DNA of 64,000 nucleotides from Cellvibrio sp. 79 (GTDB taxonomy: Bacteria; Pseudomonadota; Gammaproteobacteria; Pseudomonadales; Cellvibrionaceae). This document shows, piece by piece, positions 37,167-44,577 of the stretch. The stretch is taken from positions 62,001 through 126,000 of the forward strand of contig MVDH01000002.1 in assembly GCA_003056245.1 (NCBI GenBank), in the 5' to 3' direction. Every line of letters begins with the position of its first letter. Within the stretch, counting starts at the first letter, position 1. The notes under the pieces were generated by a model. The model had not been told where the DNA came from. It saw nothing but the letters and a program-made list of their open reading frames with translations, and ran no database searches. Both the position numbers and the translations under genes were made by a program.

Positions 37167-37547
37167 TTATGTTGAAAATATTTCACTATATGGAATCTGA
37201 CCAGTTCTTTGGTTTTCTTCATAAAAAAATTTGATTTCATTCTCTGCTATACGTTCAATATAGCCATATACAGAATCTCCGCTGAAATTCATTTCGGAAT
37301 TTATAAGTACTGTATACAACACACCATCCTTATCCAGTTCAGATACCCTAAAGCTGGGAACACTCCTATCATTGAGGGGAGGTGGCTCAATACCTTTTTT
37401 AATTCCAATAGCTACAGCCAAGCGATATAAATCAAATTTAATTAGCGATATGCCTTTTTCATCTTTTTTGGGATTTAACTCATTTAAAAGCTCATCAAGT
37501 TTTGCTGATGTCTCTGCTGTTAACCCTATACGGTCTGGCTCTGACAT
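37167..37547 (-). CDS. Small protein of the minus-strand module
   Basis: The 126-residue protein starts MSEPDRIGLTAETSAKLDELLN and continues LIKFDLYRLAVAIGIKKGIEPP. The first half resembles DndE and ribbon-helix-helix-like small proteins in pattern (a strand, then two helices). A family called dnd system-associated protein 4 has this size and may be its relative, but I cannot confirm that. The ATG at 37547 begins one base after the stop of the SMC-like gene, with AGGTG upstream. Five bases separate its stop from the sigma-like gene. Confidence 0.75.
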   Translation of the reverse strand: MSEPDRIGLTAETSAKLDELLNELNPKKDEKGISLIKFDLYRLAVAIGIKKGIEPPPLNDRSVPSFRVSELDKDGVLYTVLINSEMNFSGDSVYGYIERIAENEIKFFYEENQRTGQIPYSEIFST

Positions 37548-37548
37548 A

Positions 37549-39531
37549 TTAATCGCACCTCTCAATTATGGACTCAGTTGCTGATTTCCTCTGAATTTTA
37601 TAACGAACACCAATTCGTTCGGCAAAATGAGAGATATCTCTTTCCGGATTTATTTCTCCTTCATGAACCAACAGAATTACCTGATCCGCCATTTTAGGGA
37701 GATATTTCAAAACATTGCTTCGGTGTTTTGGATCCAGCCTTCCGAGAGGTGTGTCCATAATGATAGGGCCAATTTTTCTGGCAGTTTTATTGAGCCCATC
37801 AATTAAAGATAGAGCAACAATTTGTTCGGCTCCTGCACTTCTCTCTTTTATGACTCGACGATTTTGATCAAGAATCGACAAACCATAATTGCTATTGATC
37901 TCTAACCCTGCATAGGTTTTTTCTGTGGTTAACTCAGAGAATGCTTTGGAAGCATTTTCTGCCACGTCTTGTCGTAATGCGTCACGTAAGTTGTCTATCC
38001 CGTTTGCAAAAACCTGCTCTAATTCTTGGTAAATATTTACCCTAACTGTACTCTGTCTTCCTTGGGCTCCAGCGGTTTTAGATATGAGGATAGAGTAATG
38101 TTCTTGCTGTTCTTTTGTTTTACTTAGCTCCTTGTGTCTATCGTCAATATCCCGAATCAGATTTGTTAATTGCGTAGCTTTCCGGTCACGCTTCTCCCTT
38201 TGTCTCATTATTTCATTAGTATCAAAATCGCGAATTTCTTCTTCAATCTCTTCGAGCCGAGTTTCTACACGAATCAGCTGGACCTCTAATTTTCTTTTTT
38301 TATCGAGATTTTGTAATATCCTATGTCCTTCTTTAGCAGATCGAATATTTGAGAGTTTATCTATCTGTCCAGTTAAAGCGGTAGCGTCTTCCAAATTGAC
38401 TGTCATGAGTTCAGCTTCTGCCTGAAGAAGCTGAGCCTTATCTCGAAATGGTTGCAACTTTGAATCGGGTAACACTTGCTCGCAATGGGTGCAAACAGAA
38501 TTGTCTATAGTTTTTTGAATATCTTTCAGTTGTTTTTCTAATATTGCTTTTTTAGAAACGGCCGAATGAATGCGATCTCTCTTTTCGCGTAATTTTTGGA
38601 GTAGCGGCTCTGCAGTTTCATATAGAACATCCATCCATGCATTTTTCAAAAGCTCTCGGTTTTCATCAACTAGCTCATTTATTGATATTTCAGTTTGTTT
38701 CAGCTCTGTCCTGAGTTTTTCAAGCTCGATTTTCTTATTTTGTACTATTTCAGTATTTTTTAATTCATCGTCAATACTATCTATTTCTTGTTGGATGGCA
38801 GCTCTTTGAGAACCCAAGTCTTCCAAATCCCTTTCTAACTTCGATTGTTTTATTTCTAATTGGCGTAGTTGCTCGGCATAGTTTTTTGAGTCTTCATCAT
38901 TTTTTGCATCTCTTGCCTGAATTCTCCGAGCATCTTTCAGCAGAGCGGATAGATCATCTCTTCCATGAATCAGCGCAGGAACGCCGAGCGCTTGCTCTAT
39001 ATGCTCCTTTATCTTCTCACCCTGTCCGCTACTGTCAATAAGTAGATTCTCATACTCTTGCAGCAACTCTCCATCGAAAAGGAAAAATCGTGAAATCTCT
39101 TCAGGAGAAACCTGATTTATCTCGTTGTAAATACGATCGCCTGCAATTCTTTCTCCATCAACGACCAAACCAATATTTTCTTCAAAATCTGAATCTGTTC
39201 TTGGCTGTGATACGTGTCGCTTCTTTTCGATTTTCCGTCGTAGCTCATATTTTTTTTCATTATGAGAAAAAATAAGCGTTACTGACATTTCCCAAATTCC
39301 TTCGGATGCTGACTCTATATTTACCAGGTTTACTCGATCAATTTCACGCAAATGTCTGGCTAATGCTTTTCCATATAGTGCCCAGCGAATTGAATTGAGG
39401 AAGCTTGTTTTCCCTCTCATGTTGTCACCAAATAACAACATAAGATTCTGTGTTTCATGCTGTGGGAAAAGTATCTTCTGTTCACCCTTGTAAGGCATGA
39501 AATTATTTATTGTTAACTCTATAAGCTTCAT
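37549..39531 (-). CDS. Second DndD-like SMC ATPase, with zinc hook
   Basis: A 660-residue ATPase with Walker A FGDNMRGKTSF at about 34-44. A long coiled coil is broken by VCTHCEQVLPDSKLQP at 346-361 (C347-x2-C350), an arrangement like the Rad50 zinc hook. An ABC signature-like RSAGAEQIVALS and Walker B GPIIMDTPLGRLDPKHR follow near the C terminus. The last motif is nearly the same as DndD (MIIDTPLGRLDSMHR), so this is a DndD/Rad50-type paralogue rather than a chromosomal SMC. It overlaps the 66-aa gene by four bases. In this operon it probably holds or translocates DNA for the nuclease-helicase. Confidence 0.88.
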   Translation of the reverse strand: MKLIELTINNFMPYKGEQKILFPQHETQNLMLLFGDNMRGKTSFLNSIRWALYGKALARHLREIDRVNLVNIESASEGIWEMSVTLIFSHNEKKYELRRKIEKKRHVSQPRTDSDFEENIGLVVDGERIAGDRIYNEINQVSPEEISRFFLFDGELLQEYENLLIDSSGQGEKIKEHIEQALGVPALIHGRDDLSALLKDARRIQARDAKNDEDSKNYAEQLRQLEIKQSKLERDLEDLGSQRAAIQQEIDSIDDELKNTEIVQNKKIELEKLRTELKQTEISINELVDENRELLKNAWMDVLYETAEPLLQKLREKRDRIHSAVSKKAILEKQLKDIQKTIDNSVCTHCEQVLPDSKLQPFRDKAQLLQAEAELMTVNLEDATALTGQIDKLSNIRSAKEGHRILQNLDKKRKLEVQLIRVETRLEEIEEEIRDFDTNEIMRQREKRDRKATQLTNLIRDIDDRHKELSKTKEQQEHYSILISKTAGAQGRQSTVRVNIYQELEQVFANGIDNLRDALRQDVAENASKAFSELTTEKTYAGLEINSNYGLSILDQNRRVIKERSAGAEQIVALSLIDGLNKTARKIGPIIMDTPLGRLDPKHRSNVLKYLPKMADQVILLVHEGEINPERDISHFAERIGVRYKIQRKSATESIIERCD

Positions 39532-39728
39532 AATAATATGCTTCCATCGGCCTCTAATATCTTGGTTTCTATTAGTGCTTGTATTTTCTTAGAGGTGTCT
39601 CTTTCTTTATTAAATTGATTTTCCTTTTGAATTTTGTAACATTCAACAATCAACTGGTCGCTTACTTTTAACCCCAATTGCTTTTTAACATCAAGTAAAA
39701 CATCAAGTGGATCACTTTTAATCATCAT
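39528..39728 (-). CDS. Small protein between the helicase and SMC genes
   Basis: A protein of about 66 residues, MMIKSDPLDVLLDVKKQLGL and on. It is charged and helical, with no family recognised. AGGTG lies six bases before the ATG at 39728. The start overlaps the end of the helicase gene and its stop overlaps the ATPase start (ATGA), so it is translated as part of the chain. Its N-terminal pattern, a short helix then GLKVSDQLIVECYKIQK, suggests a small accessory subunit. Confidence 0.65.
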   Translation of the reverse strand: MMIKSDPLDVLLDVKKQLGLKVSDQLIVECYKIQKENQFNKERDTSKKIQALIETKILEADGSILL

Positions 39729-41859
39729 TCTCATCACCTAATTCTTCAATGCCATCAGTTTGGGTTAATGCAAACTCATTTGGATCAATTCCCAACTCTA
39801 TTGCTATTGTTATTAACCTGTTTGCTCCTGAACGATTAATTGCCGTTTCAGAAAATTGAATACTCCTTTGCAGCTCGCTTTTTAACAAAGAAAATTGCCC
39901 AGGCTCTTTATCTAAATCTAGGGGGACGACAACTGCGTCGTAAATAACTGCACCGTACTTTCCGGGAGTTGTTCTTAGTACTCTACCGCGACGCTGGATA
40001 AACTGCCTTGGATTCTGGGAAGATGCTAATATTATTGCATGCGATATTTTGGGTATATCGACGCCTTGATCTAAACATCGAATAGAAACCATTATTCCCC
40101 CAAAGCGCTTAAACCAATTTAATGACGCTTCAGGATCACCTTCCATATTGGTGTGATATTCACAAGGGTTTAAGCCGTTTTTTCTCAGTTCAGTGATGAC
40201 TTCATTTAGTTGATATTGATCTTCGCAATATATCAACCAGCTCTCACCTTCAGTAAAATTTTTCAGAACGATACGGGAAGCATAAGGCACTTTCGCTTTC
40301 GCTTTCTTTGCAATCCTGGATCGCTGGATTAGCATGTTTTTTAATCGAGCAGAGGGCAATAGATTACCGTTGTCATCCCTTTTGGATCTGGCATATTCTT
40401 GGGAAATTTCTTTGGTTGCACTTTCCCATAACTCCGATTCTTCGGCAGTTAAGTAAATGGGTTCAGGGTGGTATTCATATTCCACTAATCGACCACTTTT
40501 AATCGCATCGACTAATGTATATGGAGGCTGAATTATTCCCCCAAAATAAGAAAAGATCTTATCTGTGCCAATCGGATCTCCATATCTTCTTGGGGTCGCG
40601 CTTAACCCTAACCTGAGTCCGGCATTTATTACTAGAGCTCTAGAGTTTTCAACACTTCCGATTTCGTGCACCTCATCTGCAACCACCAGCAGGTGCACTC
40701 CAGAATAAATGCCGGATGTGAACTCATCCAATCTTGCGGTGGCCATTGTTGCTAAAACGATCCTTTGTCCAAGGTCGCTACTCGGGTGAGTGAATGTTTT
40801 TAATCTTCGCTCTTTTCTCCATTTATTATGTCCATCACCCGCTTTTAGAATGATCGCCGCTGGTATTTCCTCTCTGATTTCAATTGCCCATTGTTGGTGT
40901 AGTAAGCGGTCAGGGACCAATACGAGTGCAACGCCACCTTTTTCAAGGTGTTCTTTTATAATGGTCAGTGCAGTAAATGTTTTCCCGCTTCCTGTCGCGT
41001 GCTCGAATATTCCCCGGCTACCGTTTTCTTTCCATGCGTTAATTGCATTAATTTGATGAGGAAGCGGGGTGCGTTTATTCGTTGTATCTGAGGAAGATGC
41101 ATTTTGCATATGCTGTTGATGACCAACTTTAAAAAAATCTATTAAGCCATCTGCGTCAATCTCATCAATAGAGCGCTTAGCGATTTTTTTTAGTTTATCT
41201 CTCGCCACCGATGGAAAAGACTCTATTGTTAAATCTCTTATTTCTCCATTCCATAAATTTTCAAAATACATTCTATTGCGTTCGACTTGCCGCGAATCAC
41301 GTCCTTCAATCCAGCTACAAAAAACGTCTAAAGTTTCGTAATTTCCACGTTCATGCCAACCATTCCAGGTTTCATTTACAGATCCTTTGAATCCAACAGT
41401 ATTGCCTTCATTGTCAGAAAATAAGCCTACCTTTTCGTGGTATATGCCTTTAGCACCGGACAAAAACGCCACTTTAACCTCAATTACTTCTAGGGCTATA
41501 AGTGTCGCAAGCGCTTCTGTACTTTTAACAAGCAGCTTGTTATCAATTAACTCGTCTATCTCGCGCTCTACCGCACTGCTAATAATATTTTTGCGTGTTT
41601 CGTATCCTTTTGTGATTGAATCTATATCTTCAGCAGTTAATGATGGCGAACATATTAGTCTTATCTTGCCGCCATTTTTCGCAAATTTTAAAAGATCGGA
41701 TCCAATCAGTAAAAATACAGATGATCTAAAATACCCCACAGCCCTATCATATGAGTTGGACGCTAAAAGGCATGGGGAATAGAAATTACCAACGAGATCT
41801 GTATCGCCGGTCCGATACTCCTCTTTAAGATTTAGACTCTTCAATGTCAAATTATCCAC
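39718..41859 (-). CDS. PLD-nuclease / SF2 helicase fusion, putative PT-system restriction enzyme
   Basis: In 713 residues, the first 200 form a phospholipase D-like nuclease domain: IYHEKVGLF (H141-x-K143) followed by GFKGSVNET (S160, N162). The rest is a superfamily 2 helicase with Walker A ATGSGKT, a DEVH box (VVADEVHEIG), LGLSATPRR and motif VI QFIQRRGRVLR. A helicase family named DNA phosphorothioation system restriction enzyme exists and this could belong to it; I infer that it is the DNA-cutting component. The GTG at 41859 overlaps GGAG; a TTG at 41850, eight bases after GGAG, may be the real start. It is the first gene of the minus-strand operon. Confidence 0.85.
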   Translation of the reverse strand: MDNLTLKSLNLKEEYRTGDTDLVGNFYSPCLLASNSYDRAVGYFRSSVFLLIGSDLLKFAKNGGKIRLICSPSLTAEDIDSITKGYETRKNIISSAVEREIDELIDNKLLVKSTEALATLIALEVIEVKVAFLSGAKGIYHEKVGLFSDNEGNTVGFKGSVNETWNGWHERGNYETLDVFCSWIEGRDSRQVERNRMYFENLWNGEIRDLTIESFPSVARDKLKKIAKRSIDEIDADGLIDFFKVGHQQHMQNASSSDTTNKRTPLPHQINAINAWKENGSRGIFEHATGSGKTFTALTIIKEHLEKGGVALVLVPDRLLHQQWAIEIREEIPAAIILKAGDGHNKWRKERRLKTFTHPSSDLGQRIVLATMATARLDEFTSGIYSGVHLLVVADEVHEIGSVENSRALVINAGLRLGLSATPRRYGDPIGTDKIFSYFGGIIQPPYTLVDAIKSGRLVEYEYHPEPIYLTAEESELWESATKEISQEYARSKRDDNGNLLPSARLKNMLIQRSRIAKKAKAKVPYASRIVLKNFTEGESWLIYCEDQYQLNEVITELRKNGLNPCEYHTNMEGDPEASLNWFKRFGGIMVSIRCLDQGVDIPKISHAIILASSQNPRQFIQRRGRVLRTTPGKYGAVIYDAVVVPLDLDKEPGQFSLLKSELQRSIQFSETAINRSGANRLITIAIELGIDPNEFALTQTDGIEELGDENDD

Positions 41860-42308
41860 TCCATATGCAATAGCATTTATTACTTTGGTACAGATAGTTA
41901 TTTAAATAGATAGCGCTTCCATCGCAATGAGCTTGGAATGGTTACACGAACCCGATCTTATTGGTATTCTTAAGAATTCTGCAATTATGGCTAAGAATAG
42001 CAGCAAAGTCCTCAGATTCTTAATCTGGTTTAGTTTTTTGAAGGTGGGCTACCGTAAATGGTTATAGTGTCTAAAAATTCGGGCTGCGAGTTGGAGAGGG
42101 CTGATGCCTAGATGTTCAGATCCGTAAGACGCTGTCTATATTTTCCTTGCTACCAATGCTTTCTTTGATCCGCCGGGTACAGCATATTAATTGGGATTCG
42201 GTATCGTTTTTTTAGACGTAAAAGATTGGCGCATTCTAATGTGATTACAGGAGTTATTATTTTTAATTGGCCACTTTTAGTGTACTAATACACAATACAT
42301 TGGCCAAT
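41860..42308. other. Right-end region of the transposon without genes
   Basis: About 450 bp between the helicase start and the right terminal repeat. It must hold the promoter of the seven-gene minus-strand operon. No open frame with a ribosome site is seen. TnsB-type boxes begin at 42267. Confidence 0.6.
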
Positions 42309-42334
42309 GCGGCCAAATTATGGTGTTAAGAACA
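42267..42334 (-). repeat. Right end with TnsB-type boxes
   Basis: Boxes with GGCC cores lie at 42269, 42302 and 42311. ATTGGCCAAT at 42299-42308 is a perfect palindrome immediately next to the outer GCGGCCAAA box. The element ends GGTGTTAAGAACA at 42334. Confidence 0.8.
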
Positions 42335-42357
42335 AGCAGGTAGCTAACAAGTTTAAG

Positions 42358-42434
42358 TGGTGGGCCCAGCTGGACTTGAACCAGCGACCTGCCGATTATG
42401 AGTCGGATGCTCTAACCAACTGAGCTATAGGCCC
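42358..42434 (-). tRNA. tRNA with anticodon CAU, probably tRNA-Ile2
   Basis: The 77-nt gene encodes CCA. The acceptor stem GGGCCTA pairs with TGGGCCC (one G-T), U8 and the D-arm GCTCAG follow, and the anticodon CAT (42398-42400) sits in the loop ACTCATAAT. The T-arm GGTTCAAGTCC completes it. The stretch GGTCGCTGGTTCAAGTCCAGC is what I recall for E. coli ileX, so I favour tRNA-Ile2, whose C34 is changed to lysidine by TilS; elongator tRNA-Met is the alternative. The transposon's right end lies 23 bp past its 3' end. Confidence 0.85.
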
Positions 42435-42520
42435 CAAGGGGAAACTGCTGAATCGCAGTGCGGGGCATTATAGTGAGTTGTTTGGAATGTGGCTAGAGAT
42501 TAAAACAAATTGCAACTGTA

Positions 42521-42555
42521 AAAAATAAAACCCGCGTGAGGCGGGTTTTATTTTT
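42521..42555 (-). terminator. rpoD terminator
   Basis: AAAAATAAAACCCGC pairs with GCGGGTTTTATTTTT around a short GTGAG loop, starting 11 bases after the rpoD stop on the minus strand. The symmetrical A/T arms make it work in both directions. Confidence 0.85.
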
Positions 42556-42565
42556 GAGCGATGAA

Positions 42566-44428
42566 TTAATCATCAAGGAAGCTGCGCAGGTGATCGGAGC
42601 GCGAGGGGTGGCGCAATTTGCGCAACGCTTTGGCTTCAATCTGGCGAATACGTTCGCGTGTCACATCGAATTGTTTGCCCACTTCTTCCAGTGTGTGGTC
42701 GGTATGCATGTCGATACCGAAACGCATACGCAATACTTTGGCTTCACGTGCGGTGAGTCCAGCAAGAACTTCGCGCGTTGCTTCCATCAAGCCTTCCATT
42801 GTCGCTGACTCCACCGGAGAAATAATGGTGGTGTCTTCGATAAAATCGCCCAGATGCGAATCTTCATCGTCGCCAATGGGCGTTTCCATGGAGATAGGTT
42901 CTTTGGCGATTTTCAGCACTTTGCGCACTTTGTCTTCTGGCATTTCCATGCGCTCGCCTAGCTCTTCCGGTGTTGGCTCGCGTCCCATTTCCTGCAGCAT
43001 TTGACGTGATACACGATTGAGTTTGTTGATAGTTTCAATCATGTGCACAGGAATGCGGATGGTGCGTGCCTGGTCGGCGATAGAACGGGTAATCGCCTGG
43101 CGAATCCACCAGGTGGCGTAGGTAGAAAATTTGTAACCGCGGCGGTATTCAAATTTATCCACCGCTTTCATCAAACCGATGTTGCCTTCCTGAATCAGAT
43201 CGAGGAATTGCAAACCGCGGTTGGTATATTTTTTCGCGATAGAAATTACCAGGCGCAGGTTTGCTTCCACCATTTCTTTTTTCGCACGACGCGCACGTGC
43301 TTCACCAATCGACATGCGACGGTTAATGTCTTTAATCGCAGCAAGGCTTAAACCACTTTCGGTTTCAACTTGTGCAAGCTGTTGTTGTGCGACTTTTACA
43401 TCAGGTAAAACACGTTCGAGTTTTTCGGGGCTTTCCACTTTGCCTTTTAATATTTCAGGCAACCAATCTTCATTGGTTTCATTTCCAGGGAATGCTTTGA
43501 TAAACGTTTTGCGTTGCATTTGGGCTTTGCGTGTACACAAATCCATAATGTGGCGTTCTTGCTTGCGGATATGATCCAGCGTTTCACGCGCTTTGCTGTA
43601 AATTGGATCGAATTGGCGTGCGGGCAGTTTGAAAAATTTAAACAAATCGCCAAGTGTAGAAAGCTCTTTTTCGGCCGCTTTGCTGCCGTAGCCACTTTTG
43701 GCGAGGGCTTTTATCGTTTTGTCGTACTGTTTTTGCAGTTCCTCAAAACGTACACGGGCCTCTTCGGGATCTACCCCGGTGACGGCTTCTTCTTCATCGT
43801 CACTGCCGCCTTCTTCATCTTCATCATCGTCAGATGCAGCTTTTGCGCCCGGTGCAGTAGCAACAGGAATTTCTTCAACTTCTGCGAGTGCAGACGGGAT
43901 ATCTTCGATTGGATCGAGCCAGCCGATAATGACATCAGCGAGGCGGCGTTCTTCTTTGGCGACCAGCGCGTATTCGTCCAGGATCTGCTGTACCGCACCA
44001 GGCCAGTAAGCGAGGGCGTGCATAAGTTCGCGTACGCCTTCTTCAATACGTTTGGCGATAACAATTTCGCCTTCGCGGGTCAATAATTCAACTGTGCCCA
44101 TTTCGCGCATGTACATGCGCACCGGGTCAGTGGTGCGGCCGGTTTCAGTTTCTACGGCAACCAGTGCGGCAGCGGCTTCTGCGGCGGCAATTTCGTCGGC
44201 GGCGGAGTCACCATCGGTCATTAACAGAGTGTCGGCATCGGGTGCAGTTTCATACACGCGGATGCCCATGTCGTTGATCATCTGGATGATGTCTTCGACC
44301 TGATCCGGATCGGAAATATCTTCCGGCAGGTGATCGTTTACCTCGGCATAGGTTAAATAACCCTGCTCTTTACCGCGGGCGATCAGTTCTTTGATACGAG
44401 ACTGTTGTTGTTGGACGTCTTCAGACAT
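42566..44428 (-). CDS. rpoD: RNA polymerase primary sigma factor RpoD
   Basis: From the ATG at 44428 ([19 protein letters not shown]) the protein is 620 residues. Region 1.2 begins [20 protein letters not shown], and regions 2.3-2.4 contain [17 protein letters not shown]. Region 4.2 is [21 protein letters not shown] strongly acidic insert ([15 protein letters not shown]) lies before the non-conserved region, as in other gammaproteobacteria. An in-frame extension of 19 residues is rejected because region 1.1 starts at this ATG. It follows dnaG in the macromolecular-synthesis operon and directs most housekeeping transcription. Confidence 0.97.
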   Translation of the reverse strand: MSEDVQQQQSRIKELIARGKEQGYLTYAEVNDHLPEDISDPDQVEDIIQMINDMGIRVYETAPDADTLLMTDGDSAADEIAAAEAAAALVAVETETGRTTDPVRMYMREMGTVELLTREGEIVIAKRIEEGVRELMHALAYWPGAVQQILDEYALVAKEERRLADVIIGWLDPIEDIPSALAEVEEIPVATAPGAKAASDDDEDEEGGSDDEEEAVTGVDPEEARVRFEELQKQYDKTIKALAKSGYGSKAAEKELSTLGDLFKFFKLPARQFDPIYSKARETLDHIRKQERHIMDLCTRKAQMQRKTFIKAFPGNETNEDWLPEILKGKVESPEKLERVLPDVKVAQQQLAQVETESGLSLAAIKDINRRMSIGEARARRAKKEMVEANLRLVISIAKKYTNRGLQFLDLIQEGNIGLMKAVDKFEYRRGYKFSTYATWWIRQAITRSIADQARTIRIPVHMIETINKLNRVSRQMLQEMGREPTPEELGERMEMPEDKVRKVLKIAKEPISMETPIGDDEDSHLGDFIEDTTIISPVESATMEGLMEATREVLAGLTAREAKVLRMRFGIDMHTDHTLEEVGKQFDVTRERIRQIEAKALRKLRHPSRSDHLRSFLDD

Positions 44429-44577
44429 TCGAGACCCTATTAAAAACCTGGTGAGTGAAATGCAAAGCCCGAAATTATACTCCACTTGCTTGAGTGGATT
44501 CTAGGCAATCGGTTGGCGACGCTAAAATCTCCCCGATATTGATGCGGGATTGTTCAGCTTTTGACCGGTTTGGCGTG

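Larger units (their letters stand above)
14704..42334. mobile_element. Tn7-like transposon carrying a DNA phosphorothioation island
   Basis: The ends are 26-nt terminal inverted repeats: 14704-14729 reads TGTTCATAACACCAT, two variable bases, then TTTGGCCGC, and the reverse complement of 42309-42334 reads TGTTCTTAACACCAT, two variable bases, then TTTGGCCGC (23 of 26 identical). Both start TGT, as Tn7-family ends do. Further TTGGCC-containing boxes lie inside both ends. Inside are a TnsA-TnsB fusion, TnsC and TniQ, then 19 kb of cargo, visibly more A+T-rich than the flanks. A 4-bp direct repeat AGCA flanks the element; Tn7 family members normally make 5 bp (the fifth base does not match here). 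The right end is 23 bp from a tRNA 3' end. Confidence 0.9.

Noticed and set aside
23445-42334. CRISPR array or Cas genes that would make this a CRISPR-associated transposon
   Set aside because: No direct repeats with regular spacers and no Cas protein seen; targeting most likely depends on TniQ.
24128-42334. Classical dndFGH restriction genes
   Set aside because: None of the minus-strand proteins has the HerA/FtsK-like DndH pattern or the DndF/DndG features I know.
43514-44086. 190-aa frame antisense to rpoD
   Set aside because: It lies within rpoD, whose reading frame is certain, and reflects its codon bias.
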